From assembly GCA_902801175.1 (NCBI GenBank), contig CADCHF010000003.1, forward strand, positions 1 to 64,000: DNA of 64,000 bases, given 5' to 3'. Source of the DNA: an uncultured Coriobacteriaceae bacterium. Its GTDB lineage: Bacteria > Actinomycetota > Coriobacteriia > Coriobacteriales > Atopobiaceae. Position numbers and translations under genes: made by a program. This document shows, one piece after another, positions 34,088 through 42,322 of the stretch (its first letter is position 1; each line of letters starts with the position of its first letter). The notes under the pieces are model-generated. The model was not told the DNA's origin, searched no databases, and saw only the letters and a list, made by a program, of their open reading frames with translations.

Positions 34088-34684
34088 ATGGAAACAAGTC
34101 GAACGCCACTGCTTTTGCACGCATGTTGCGGTCCCTGCTCGCTCGAGCCGCTGCGGCTGCTCAGAGAGGAGGGCTTTGAGCCCACCATCTGCTGGACTAA
34201 TCCCAACATTCAGCCGGTGGCCGAGCATGACCTGCGCCTGCGCACCTTGCAGACGTGGGCGGCAGACGTTGCGCACGTTGATGTCGTGGTGGCAGGCGAC
34301 GACCGTGACCGCTGGGAGCGGAGCGTGGCGCCCTTTGGCTTTGACCGCGAGTCTCGCTGCCGCGCGTGCTACGCGCTCCGTCTGTCCGAGACCTGCCGCG
34401 TTGCCCGAGAGCTTGGATTTGAGCACATATCAACGACCCTCGTGGTCTCTCCCTACCAGCTGTTTGACACCTGCCACGACGTCTTGGAGGCCCTTGCGCG
34501 CTCCAACGGCCTCACGATGGTCTGGCGCGACTTTCGCGATTGGTACCCTCGGGCCACCGTGCGTTCCCGCGAGCTGGGGATGTATCGCCAGAACTACTGC
34601 GGCTGTCGGTTCTCTGCTGCCGAGGCGGCAATCGAGCGGCACGAAGCCAGGGATGCGCGCAAGGCAGATAAAGCTGCGCGCTGA
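34088..34684 (+). CDS. queH: Epoxyqueuosine reductase QueH (DUF208)
   Basis: 198 residues from ATG 34088, with GGTGAGG upstream. QueH reduces epoxyqueuosine to queuosine in tRNA, the last step of Q biosynthesis, replacing QueG in many anaerobes. Diagnostic cysteines are HACCGPC (Cys13, 14, 17) near the N-terminus and YRQNYCGC near residue 170; RCRACYALRL and STTLVVSPYQ are further family blocks. queA lies 970 bases downstream and tgt at 40298, so three Q-pathway genes are near each other. Confidence 0.93.
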   Translation: METSRTPLLLHACCGPCSLEPLRLLREEGFEPTICWTNPNIQPVAEHDLRLRTLQTWAADVAHVDVVVAGDDRDRWERSVAPFGFDRESRCRACYALRLSETCRVARELGFEHISTTLVVSPYQLFDTCHDVLEALARSNGLTMVWRDFRDWYPRATVRSRELGMYRQNYCGCRFSAAEAAIERHEARDARKADKAAR

Positions 34685-34884
34685 CACTGCCGCTCTGTGA
34701 CTTAGGCGGAATTGTGGCAAAAAGTTGCCGATCGCTATTTGGTGTTTACCGTGTCGTGAACGGCGTTTTCATGCCCCACAAAGCAGCAGGTTAGCGCTCC
34801 TTGCGAGTTGGTCGTACCATCAGGACACAGTGCTCAGGAATGAGGGACTGAGTCGGGTGCGACGTTGTCGCGAAAGGGGCTGCC

Positions 34885-35424
34885 ATGAAAAGGCACGCTT
34901 TTTTGGTTGTGGCACTTTCTCTTGTTTGCGCACTGACCGCGTGCTCGGTCGGAGGGGCCTCGGCCAGAGATGGAGCAGACGAACAGGCAGCGCTGAGCAT
35001 GGCAAACCCCTGGTCAAGTGCCGAGAGCGGTGAAGAGGCCGGCAAAGGAGCGTTTGACGACGTCTTTGCTGTGCCGGAGGACCTCGCCCTGGGAGACACC
35101 GAGTGGAAGGCTCCCAAGTTCTCGTACATGGATGGCATTGCCGAGGCCAACTACGACGGCGGTGCTGTAGAGGCATGGGTGCGCAAGGGAAGCGGTGTCT
35201 CGGGTAGCGAGCTCCACGGCGTCTACAGCGAGTTTGAGGTCTCGTGGACCACAGATGTCGATGGCGTGCAGGTGAGCTGCAGCGGTCACGAGGAAGGTGT
35301 CGCCAACTTGCTTGAGTGGAACGTGGGCAACTACGGTTACACAGCGTACGTCATTGGCCTTGGTGGCGATAACTACGGGGTTGACGTGGCGGATATTCCC
35401 GGGTTGGTTGGCTCGATCAAGTAG
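34885..35424 (+). CDS. Lipoprotein with DUF4367-like domain
   Basis: 179 residues. A lipoprotein signal (MKRHAFLVVALSLVCALTACS, lipobox LTAC with Cys20) is followed by a low-complexity linker. From ~80 onward the pattern YDGGAVEAWVRKGSG, GVYSEFEVSW, VDGVQVSCSGHEEG, LEWNVGNYGYTAYV resembles the DUF4367 domain of Gram-positive lipoproteins and anti-sigma factors. Function unknown. Monocistronic; 34685-34884 upstream presumably holds the promoter. Confidence 0.7.
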   Translation: MKRHAFLVVALSLVCALTACSVGGASARDGADEQAALSMANPWSSAESGEEAGKGAFDDVFAVPEDLALGDTEWKAPKFSYMDGIAEANYDGGAVEAWVRKGSGVSGSELHGVYSEFEVSWTTDVDGVQVSCSGHEEGVANLLEWNVGNYGYTAYVIGLGGDNYGVDVADIPGLVGSIK

Positions 35425-35652
35425 GGAAGGGCCAAAGATCTGCCGAGTGGCGTTGGTGGGTGGCTTTGCATGCGTGCGAGGCCGCCCTTTTGTTTTGGTT
35501 CCGCATCTCACAGCGTCCGCCAAAGCGCACGAACCGTCATTCCCATTACGCCCGCAACGAGCGAACTACCTGTGTCGCTTTTGCACCGTCCGCGCCGATG
35601 CCCGTGCATGCCGTACAATCTATGGGCTACTTACCCGAGCGAGGAGATGCAC

Positions 35653-36810
35653 GTGCGTACCGACGACTTTGACTACAACCTTCCCGACGAGCTGATTGCC
35701 CAGGCTCCCGCCGAGCCTCGCGACTCATGCCGCCTGTTGGTGCTCAATCGCGAGGACGGAAGTGTGGAGCATAGGCATTTCTATGACATCGGCGACTATC
35801 TTGAGCCCGGCGACCTGCTGGTGGTCAATCGCACCCGCGTGATGCCGGCTCGACTGGTGGGGCGTAAGACCACCGGTGCTCTGGCCGAGACCCTGCTGCT
35901 TCGCAGGCGCGAGGACCTCGATTCGCTCGGTCGCGTGTGGGAGTGCCTCGTGAGCCCGGGCAGGCGTCTTAAGCCTGGGGCAGTGGTCGAGTTTAGGCCC
36001 GGCGGTGCGCACGCCCCCATGACTGCGCCGGTGGTGCTTGAGGGCACGATACTCGACTACGTCGAGGGCAGCCGTGGCGGGCGCCTTGTGCGCTTTGAGC
36101 CCAAGGGCGACCTTTCGCTCGACGAGGCTGTCCATCGTGCGGGCCACGTGCCGCTGCCTCCCTACATCAACGGTTACGAGGGCGACCCCGAGAAGTACCA
36201 GACCGTCTACGCCATGAGCGAGGAGCACTCGGCCGCTGCGCCAACAGCTGGCCTTCACTTTACTCCCGAGCTGATAGGGCGGCTCAAGGCGCGTGGCATT
36301 CGTTGGGAGGAGGTCGAGCTCGAGGTGGGCATCGACACCTTCCGCCTGGTGGAGGAGGACGACCCCGCCGACCACAAGATCCATACCGAGCGCTACCACG
36401 TTCCCCAGCGTGTGATTGATGCGGTCCACGAGACAAAGGCGTCGGGTCATCGCGTCGTTGCCGTTGGGACGACCTCGGTTCGCTCGCTCGAGAGTTCCTT
36501 CGATGCCTCTGTCCCTGCGTTTGACCCGCCGGTTGTGGCGCGTCGCTTTGAGCATGCGAGCGATTCTGCTGCGGAGCAAGGTGGCGATGTGGTCGCTCGC
36601 GAGAACGCCACGACCAACCTCTACCTCATGCCTGGCTCGACCTTCCATGTGGTCGATGCCATGATTACCAACTTCCACGTGCCGCGCTCGACGCTCATGA
36701 TGCTTGTGAGCGCCTTTGCGTCGCGTGAGCAGGTGCTGAGCGCCTATCAGCAGGCAATAGACGAGCGATATCGCTTCTTCTCGTTTGGCGATGCAATGCT
36801 CATCGTTTAG
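35653..36810 (+). CDS. queA: S-adenosylmethionine:tRNA ribosyltransferase-isomerase
   Basis: QueA moves the ribosyl part of SAM onto preQ1-tRNA, forming epoxyqueuosine. 385 residues from GTG 35653, which lies six bases after GAGGAG and gives the family start RTDDFDYNLPDELIAQ-P; the ATG at 35647 abuts the ribosome site. Family motifs: PGDLLVVNRTRVMPARL, EHSAAAPTAGLHFT, EVGIDTFRLV, VGTTSVRSLES and TNFHVPRSTLMMLVSAFA. Full length for the family. A long terminator follows, shared with the convergent gene. Confidence 0.95.
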   Translation: MRTDDFDYNLPDELIAQAPAEPRDSCRLLVLNREDGSVEHRHFYDIGDYLEPGDLLVVNRTRVMPARLVGRKTTGALAETLLLRRREDLDSLGRVWECLVSPGRRLKPGAVVEFRPGGAHAPMTAPVVLEGTILDYVEGSRGGRLVRFEPKGDLSLDEAVHRAGHVPLPPYINGYEGDPEKYQTVYAMSEEHSAAAPTAGLHFTPELIGRLKARGIRWEEVELEVGIDTFRLVEEDDPADHKIHTERYHVPQRVIDAVHETKASGHRVVAVGTTSVRSLESSFDASVPAFDPPVVARRFEHASDSAAEQGGDVVARENATTNLYLMPGSTFHVVDAMITNFHVPRSTLMMLVSAFASREQVLSAYQQAIDERYRFFSFGDAMLIV

Positions 36811-36825
36811 TATTTGGCCGCACTA

Positions 36826-36882
36826 AAGTGACGCTCCCCGGCAGCTTGTGGTTTTGGGCTGCCGGGGAGCGTCACTTTTTTG
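36826..36882. terminator. Strong bidirectional terminator between queA and the coiled-coil gene
   Basis: A perfect 20-bp stem (36826-36845 with 36858-36877), a 12-nt loop and TTTTTT on the plus strand. It serves convergent genes. Confidence 0.9.
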
Positions 36883-36891
36883 CTTCAGATG

Positions 36892-38523
36892 CTAGTTCTT
36901 GCTGGTGGACTTGGTCGTCTCAGCCTTGTCGTCGGCGTCATCGTCCTCGGTGACATCGGCATCGTCGGCTTCGTCCGTATCGGTGTCGTCGGCGTCATCG
37001 GTATCGCGAGTGTCAGTTGCCTTTGCGTCGCTAGAGCTGCTGGTGGCGTCCTCGTCCTTGTCATCGGCTTCAGGCTTGGCTGCCTCGGAGGCCTTCTCGT
37101 CTTCCTTGTCCTTGTCATTGGTGGTCTGGGTGACAGCGGGGGTCTCTGCCTCGGGGCCACGGTTGGCCTTGTTGCGCCCAAAGGCGATTCCCACAATGAT
37201 GGCGATGACTACCGCAAGCACGGCTACCGCAATCAGCACCAGCGTGAGGCGCTGCTTGAAGGTGCCCTTGCGGAGCTCGCGCTCGCTTGCGGCAAGGCTG
37301 TCAACCTGGTCCCGCTGCGTGTCGCGGTCCTGCTGCTCGCGGACGACCTGCTCGTGCAGGGCAACCGTCTCTTCGGGCGTATCGTGGATCTGCTGGGCCT
37401 CGTCGATGAGCTCTTGGGCCACGGTTATGCGGTCCTCGGCCTCGGCGCGCTCGGCTCGGGCCTGTTCGGCGGCGGCAGTGTGCTGGCGAATCTTGTCGCT
37501 CAGGGCATGCTCTTCTTCCTGTGCCTTCTTGAACAGGTTGTCGTACTCGGCCCTGCAGCTGTTTGCTTCCTTCTTGGCGGCCTCGGCGGCAGTTTCGGCC
37601 TGGGAGAGCGCCTGACGCGCATCAAAGAGGCGATTCTGCGCGCTCTCTACGGCAACGCGCATCTCCTCGGTCACTGTAGTGACCTCGCCCTGGGCTGCGG
37701 CAAGGTGCGATGTCTCGCTGACAATCTCGTTCTGGTGACGCGCGACGGCATCGGGGGACGCCTCGGCATCGGCCTGTAGCGCCTCAAGCTCCGTCTGAAG
37801 GGAGCGCAGGCGCTCCTGGGCGTTGTCGACGGTGCGGTTGGCGGCCGAGATTCGTTGGTCGCGGCGCTTGGTGGCGTCGCTCAGCGCGCCTTCGGCACTC
37901 TTTGCCTGTCGCTTTGCGTCGGCCAGGGCCCTCGCGGCATCGTCGGCGCGGCCCTTGGTGCTCTCGGCAAGCTTGCGGTAGGGGCGAAGCTCGTCCTCGT
38001 GTCTGTTCTTCATGATGGAGAGCTGGCTCTCGAGATCGGCGCGCGCTTCCTCAAGCTCCTCGGCGTGCTGAAGCGCCTCTGCTGCGAGCCGCGCTGCCTC
38101 CTCGCGCTCGGCCGTCTGCTCGGCCACGATCTCGTCGTAGCGCTGCTCAATGTCAATGCGGTGACGAAGCTCGTCCTCGTGGTTCTTGAGCGTCTCCTCA
38201 ATGGACCTGAGCTCCTCACGGGCAGAGCTGTGCAGGCGCGAAGCGGCACGAACGTCCTTAAAGGCGGCGATGCCAGCCTTTATGGTGTGCTGTGCCTCGC
38301 GGGCGGCGTTGCCTGCGGATGCCAGCGGGTTGGCGCCATCCTCTGGCCCCTCTGCGCTTTCGTCAAACACCTCATCGCCTGTTTGGGCGTCTGTGGCTTC
38401 GTCCGTAAGGTCGGCTGCCTCTTCTGCAGGCGCATCGAGCTCGTCGAGCATTGCGACGTTTTGTACGGCACGCTCCACGTCGATATCGGCGTCACCCGAA
38501 ACAAACCGCGAATCATCGGGCAT
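36892..38523 (-). CDS. Coiled-coil single-pass membrane protein with acidic tail
   Basis: 543 residues from ATG 38523, with AAGGGAG upstream. Regions: acidic N-terminus (1-65), long charged coiled coil (~95-420, repeated EEL/AEA/QR heptads), one membrane span (~430-452, LVLIAVAVLAVVIAIIVGIAF) and a C-terminal ~90-residue tail made mostly of Asp, Glu, Thr and Ser (DDADDTDTDEADDADV). No family is recognised. The lack of a signal peptide suggests the coil is cytosolic and the acidic tail outside, though topology is inferred. Confidence 0.7.
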   Translation of the reverse strand: MPDDSRFVSGDADIDVERAVQNVAMLDELDAPAEEAADLTDEATDAQTGDEVFDESAEGPEDGANPLASAGNAAREAQHTIKAGIAAFKDVRAASRLHSSAREELRSIEETLKNHEDELRHRIDIEQRYDEIVAEQTAEREEAARLAAEALQHAEELEEARADLESQLSIMKNRHEDELRPYRKLAESTKGRADDAARALADAKRQAKSAEGALSDATKRRDQRISAANRTVDNAQERLRSLQTELEALQADAEASPDAVARHQNEIVSETSHLAAAQGEVTTVTEEMRVAVESAQNRLFDARQALSQAETAAEAAKKEANSCRAEYDNLFKKAQEEEHALSDKIRQHTAAAEQARAERAEAEDRITVAQELIDEAQQIHDTPEETVALHEQVVREQQDRDTQRDQVDSLAASERELRKGTFKQRLTLVLIAVAVLAVVIAIIVGIAFGRNKANRGPEAETPAVTQTTNDKDKEDEKASEAAKPEADDKDEDATSSSSDAKATDTRDTDDADDTDTDEADDADVTEDDDADDKAETTKSTSKN

Positions 38524-38808
38524 GTGAGTCTCCCTTCGCTGCATTGCAACGGCGCACCTTTTCCCTCTGCGCCGCCTACATCATTATGACGGTATGCAAA
38601 CGAGCGCGACAGCTTAAATCGGCTGCGCGCGAATCTTTGTCCCCAGCAAAAGAACATATGAATTTGCGCTCGCGGCTTGCGCCTGTGCCGCCTGCCCATC
38701 TGATAGATAAATTAGCAACAATGTGCGCCGCAATTGGGTACTATGTTCAAAGTCTGGCATCGGAGGCACCCCGTCTCCGGAGCATCCTACCGAAAAGGAG
38801 TGTGCAAA

Positions 38809-39081
38809 ATGGTTTCCAAGGAGACGACGATCATCAACGCTACCGGTCTGCATGCCCGTCCCGCTTCTGTCTTCGTGAGCGAGGCCAAGAAGTACGAGTG
38901 CAGCGTTACCATCAAGGACCTCGGCAAGGGCACCGCTCCTGTCAACGCCAAGTCCATCATGATGATCCTCGCTGCCGGCCTGGGCACTGGTGCCAAGGTT
39001 GAGATCGCGTGCGACGGCCCCGACGAGCAGGCTGCTCTCGACGCTCTCGTGGCCCTCGTGGAGAGCGGTTTCGGCGAGTAG
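38809..39081 (+). CDS. ptsH: Phosphocarrier protein HPr
   Basis: 90 residues from ATG 38809, with AAAAGGAG eight bases upstream. HPr relays phosphate from Enzyme I to PTS sugar transporters. The phospho-His is His15 in INATGLHARPAS; the regulatory serine (Ser46 equivalent) is in VNAKSIMM at Ser49, so HPr-kinase control is possible. Enzyme I (ptsI) is not adjacent, unlike the common ptsHI arrangement. It has its own terminator. Confidence 0.95.
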   Translation: MVSKETTIINATGLHARPASVFVSEAKKYECSVTIKDLGKGTAPVNAKSIMMILAAGLGTGAKVEIACDGPDEQAALDALVALVESGFGE

Positions 39082-39117
39082 ACTAATCGTCGTCATAGCT
39101 GCAAAACAGCGACTCGG

Positions 39118-39150
39118 AAGCCCGGCATCTCACGTGCCGGGCTTTTTCTT
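39118..39150 (+). terminator. Terminator after ptsH
   Basis: AAGCCCGGCA (39118-39127) pairs with 39135-39144, then TTTCTTT. Confidence 0.85.
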
Positions 39151-39336
39151 TGTCGGCATCCTCTGGATTAACGCTTCGTTCTGGTGAGCGTTGGGCTCGA
39201 CCCACGTTCAGGCGCCGCGACACGCTCGGTGTTGGGTCGCACCAAGGCCGCATATGGCTCCTCCGCGTGTGCATCCTGGGCATCCTCCGCGCTCGTGTTA
39301 CGATAGCGTGGTTGCCACTGCAGATTGGAGCCCCAC

Positions 39337-40308
39337 GTGATAGGACCAACCGCGCTTTGTCCAGAGGGAATCGAGCTGCTGCTGCTCGACCTCGACGGTA
39401 CCGTCATGATCGACGGCACCGTTATCCATGACCGCGTTGCCGATGCGGTGCTGCAGGCGCGTGAGCGCGGCTGTATGGTGTGCATCTCAACGGGGCGTGC
39501 CTACAACATGGTGCCGCCCGCAATGCGCGGGCCCGAGTCTGTCGATTACATCATCTGCGCCAATGGGTCAAGGATCTACGACACCTTTGAGGGGGTGCTC
39601 TACGAGCGCCTCATGACGCGCGAGCAGATTCTTGAGGCTATGGATGCGCTCAAGCCCCTGCACGCTGGCTGGAACGCCTTTGTGGGCGACCACTCATACT
39701 TTGAGTGGCGCGGGGTCTCGTACATGGTTACCGGAAGGCGCGAGCCTCTTGGCGCAGGCGACGTGGTCAAGTCGCTGCACGCCGACGCGGGGCTTTCGCT
39801 TGCGAGGAAGGCCGTGGTCGCCTCGCGCAAGGCCGTGCGCTTTGCAAGCCGTCTCGTGATGGGACGCGAGGGCATGTCGCAGGTCATGTCGGTTCGTCCC
39901 TATATCGAGAAGGCCACGGAGGGCATTTGCAAAGTGGGCTGCTCACTGCCCACAGAGGAGCTTTGCGACCGAGCGATGGTCATCCTCGACCACCTTGGGC
40001 ACTTTGAGGTGGCCCGCATGAGCCGCACCGAGCTCGAGATCACGGCACGCGGCGTGACCAAGGGCGTGGCAGCAACGTGGCTCATGGACTACTTGGGGGT
40101 CGACAAGGCCCGTACCGTTGCGTTTGGCGACTCCGAGAACGATGCGACGCTCATTGACGTGAGCGGTACCTTTGTTGCCATGGGCAACGCCGACGGAAGG
40201 ATCAAGAAGCGCGCAGACGACATCTGCGAGCCAAACTACGACGACGGCGTCGCTCGCTGGCTTGAGCGTGCGATGTCCGAGGCTGATGGAGCAAGCTATG
40301 TGCAATAA
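39337..40308 (+). CDS. HAD-superfamily hydrolase, Cof/IIB type
   Basis: 323 residues from GTG 39337, six bases after TTGGAG. HAD motifs: I ELLLLDLDGTVM (nucleophile Asp), II CISTGRAY, and IV FGDSENDATLI, with a type IIB cap between. Cof-type enzymes dephosphorylate sugar phosphates, flavin or other small phosphoesters; the substrate is unknown. The stop overlaps the tgt start by 11 bases, suggesting coupled translation. Confidence 0.88.
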   Translation: MIGPTALCPEGIELLLLDLDGTVMIDGTVIHDRVADAVLQARERGCMVCISTGRAYNMVPPAMRGPESVDYIICANGSRIYDTFEGVLYERLMTREQILEAMDALKPLHAGWNAFVGDHSYFEWRGVSYMVTGRREPLGAGDVVKSLHADAGLSLARKAVVASRKAVRFASRLVMGREGMSQVMSVRPYIEKATEGICKVGCSLPTEELCDRAMVILDHLGHFEVARMSRTELEITARGVTKGVAATWLMDYLGVDKARTVAFGDSENDATLIDVSGTFVAMGNADGRIKKRADDICEPNYDDGVARWLERAMSEADGASYVQ

Positions 40309-41488
40309 CGAGTCAAAACCCTTTGCCTTCGACATTGTTGCGGAGGACCCACAGACGCATGCGCGAGCGGGTCTCTTGCACACTCCTCACGGAGATATAC
40401 CCACCCCGATCTTTATGCCGGTGGGAACCAAGGCAACGGTGAAGGGACTGCTTCCGCCAACGCTCGAGCAGCTTGGAACCAAGATTCTGCTTGCAAACAC
40501 CTATCACCTCTCAATGCGTCCCGGAGCGGACCTTGTTGACGAGATGGGTGGCCTGCACGAGTTCATGCAGTGGCACGGACCGATTCTCACCGACTCTGGT
40601 GGATTCCAGGTGTTTAGCCACAGCGAGCACGTCAAGCTCACCAACGAGGGTGTCACCTTCCGTGCGGTCGACTATGACGGCAAGTATGTTCACTGGAGCC
40701 CCCAGGAGAACATGAACATTGCCCGTAAGCTTGGCGCTGACATTGTGATGCAGCTCGACCAGTGCCCGGGCTACCCAAGCCCAAAGCCCTTTGTGGAGCG
40801 CGCCGTCGAGCTCTCGAGCCTGTGGGCCGAGGGTTGCTGGGCCGCTCACGAGGCCGCCGGGCATCTTACCGCGCAGGGCACCCCTCAGGCGCTCTTTGGA
40901 ATCGTACAGGGCGGTATGGACCTTGACCTGCGCCTGAGGTCGCTGCACCAGCTCGAAAGCGTGGCTGACTTCCCGGGCTATGGCATTGGCGGTTACTCGG
41001 TGGGGGAGAGCCACGAGGTGATGTTTGAGACCCTGGCCCCGCTGGTGTCCGAGCACATGCCCAAGGGCAAGCCCCGCTACCTTATGGGAGTGGGCAACCC
41101 CACCACGCTCGTTCGCGGTGTTGCCTGCGGCATCGACATGTACGACTGCGTGCTGCCCACTCGTACCGCACGCATGGGAGGGGCCTTTAGCTTTACGGGA
41201 AGACTCAACATGCGCAACGCCGTGCATGCGCACGACCACAGCCCCCTTGACCCGCAGTGCACCTGCCCTGTTTGCACGGGTGGCTACACTCGAGCCTACA
41301 TACATCACCTGGTCCGCCAGAAGGAGATGGTCGCGTCGATCTTGCTCTCGATGCACAACGTCTACTTCCTTCTTGACCTCATGCGCAGGGCACGCGCTGC
41401 TATCATCGAGGGAACGTACAAGGAATTTCTCGACAGCTGGATGTCGTCGCCTGCCGCCGTTGACTGGCAGCGCGGCACGAGCGCCTAA
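40298..41488 (+). CDS. tgt: tRNA-guanine transglycosylase (queuine tRNA-ribosyltransferase)
   Basis: 396 residues from ATG 40298. TGT swaps guanine-34 of GUN-anticodon tRNAs for preQ1 (bacterial) or queuine. Motifs: ILTDSGGFQVFS (catalytic Asp region), FGIVQGG, GIGGYSVGE, DMYDCVLPTRTAR (nucleophile Asp) and the zinc site CTCPVC with a downstream His in YIHHLV. Full length. With queH and queA it completes the last steps of Q-tRNA synthesis; queC, queD, queE and queF are not in the window. Confidence 0.96.
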   Translation: MCNNESKPFAFDIVAEDPQTHARAGLLHTPHGDIPTPIFMPVGTKATVKGLLPPTLEQLGTKILLANTYHLSMRPGADLVDEMGGLHEFMQWHGPILTDSGGFQVFSHSEHVKLTNEGVTFRAVDYDGKYVHWSPQENMNIARKLGADIVMQLDQCPGYPSPKPFVERAVELSSLWAEGCWAAHEAAGHLTAQGTPQALFGIVQGGMDLDLRLRSLHQLESVADFPGYGIGGYSVGESHEVMFETLAPLVSEHMPKGKPRYLMGVGNPTTLVRGVACGIDMYDCVLPTRTARMGGAFSFTGRLNMRNAVHAHDHSPLDPQCTCPVCTGGYTRAYIHHLVRQKEMVASILLSMHNVYFLLDLMRRARAAIIEGTYKEFLDSWMSSPAAVDWQRGTSA

Positions 41489-41499
41489 AGGGGGTCGCC

Positions 41500-42144
41500 A
41501 TGTATTGCATCAACTGTGGAAAGCAGATTCCAAGCAACGCAAGGTTCTGCCCGTTCTGCGGGGCCAATCAGTCTCCTGCTCCTGCCCCCAGCGCAGCTCC
41601 CGTGGTGCAGCAGGTCAGGACTCCGCAGGTGCAGGGTCCCGATGTCCAGCCCGTCCATCAGCAAATTGAGGCGCCGGCCCCGCAGGTGAGGCGGGCTGCT
41701 CCGGTGCAACCTGCCGCAGCGCCACAGCCTGTTGCAGCACCGCAGCCCGTGGCCTCAGGTAACGCACCTGCGGGCGTCCCCACGGCTCAGCCCAACGGAC
41801 AGCCAGTGGTTGTCCTTGTGCCCACGGGCAAGCGCTCAGAGTATGTGTTCCCCGTGGCCAACGCCGCACAGGCAGTTGCTGCCGCAGAGAGGGTACTTAC
41901 TGGCAGCGGCTTCCACCTCAAGGACTACCACGGAGAGCAGGTATATAAGAAGGGCACCGGCCTTGCTACGGCCATGCAGTATGTAAAGGTTATGACCTGC
42001 CAAAACTATCTCTGGCTGCAAGCGTGGGTGCAGATTGGTGTTGGCAGCGCCGGCTTTGACGACATGTCGCTTGATGGCGTACTCGGGGCAATGCCAAAGA
42101 AGTCCTGCCAAAAGGTGGTAAACAAGATTAAGTCGGCCGTTTAG
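41500..42144 (+). CDS. Zinc-ribbon protein with Pro/Gln/Ala linker
   Basis: 214 residues, 11 bases after tgt. A zinc ribbon (CINCGKQIPSNARFCPFCG, residues 3-21) is joined by an Ala/Pro/Gln-rich linker (22-100) to an unrecognised ~110-residue domain (YVFPVANAAQAVAAAERVL, FHLKDYHGEQVYKKG, LWLQAWVQIG). No membrane span. The C-terminal domain is small and soluble; function unknown. It may be in the tgt operon. Confidence 0.75.
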   Translation: MYCINCGKQIPSNARFCPFCGANQSPAPAPSAAPVVQQVRTPQVQGPDVQPVHQQIEAPAPQVRRAAPVQPAAAPQPVAAPQPVASGNAPAGVPTAQPNGQPVVVLVPTGKRSEYVFPVANAAQAVAAAERVLTGSGFHLKDYHGEQVYKKGTGLATAMQYVKVMTCQNYLWLQAWVQIGVGSAGFDDMSLDGVLGAMPKKSCQKVVNKIKSAV

Positions 42145-42167
42145 GCTTCGCGAAATATCAGGAAAAC

Positions 42168-42200
42168 AAGAGCCGCTCCGCCGGGGGCGGCTCTTTTATT
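42168..42200 (+). terminator. Terminator after the zinc-ribbon gene
   Basis: AAGAGCCGC (42168-42176) pairs with 42187-42195, followed by TTTTATTT-like sequence. Confidence 0.8.
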
Positions 42201-42322
42201 TACGCGTGAAGCATATTACGGGTTGGTGGCAACTCATGTTTGTATCCATGTTTGGGTTTATCGCTCAGCAAAAAAAGACTAAGATACTGAGCGTTAAACC
42301 CTCGGCGAATGGATGAAAACCC

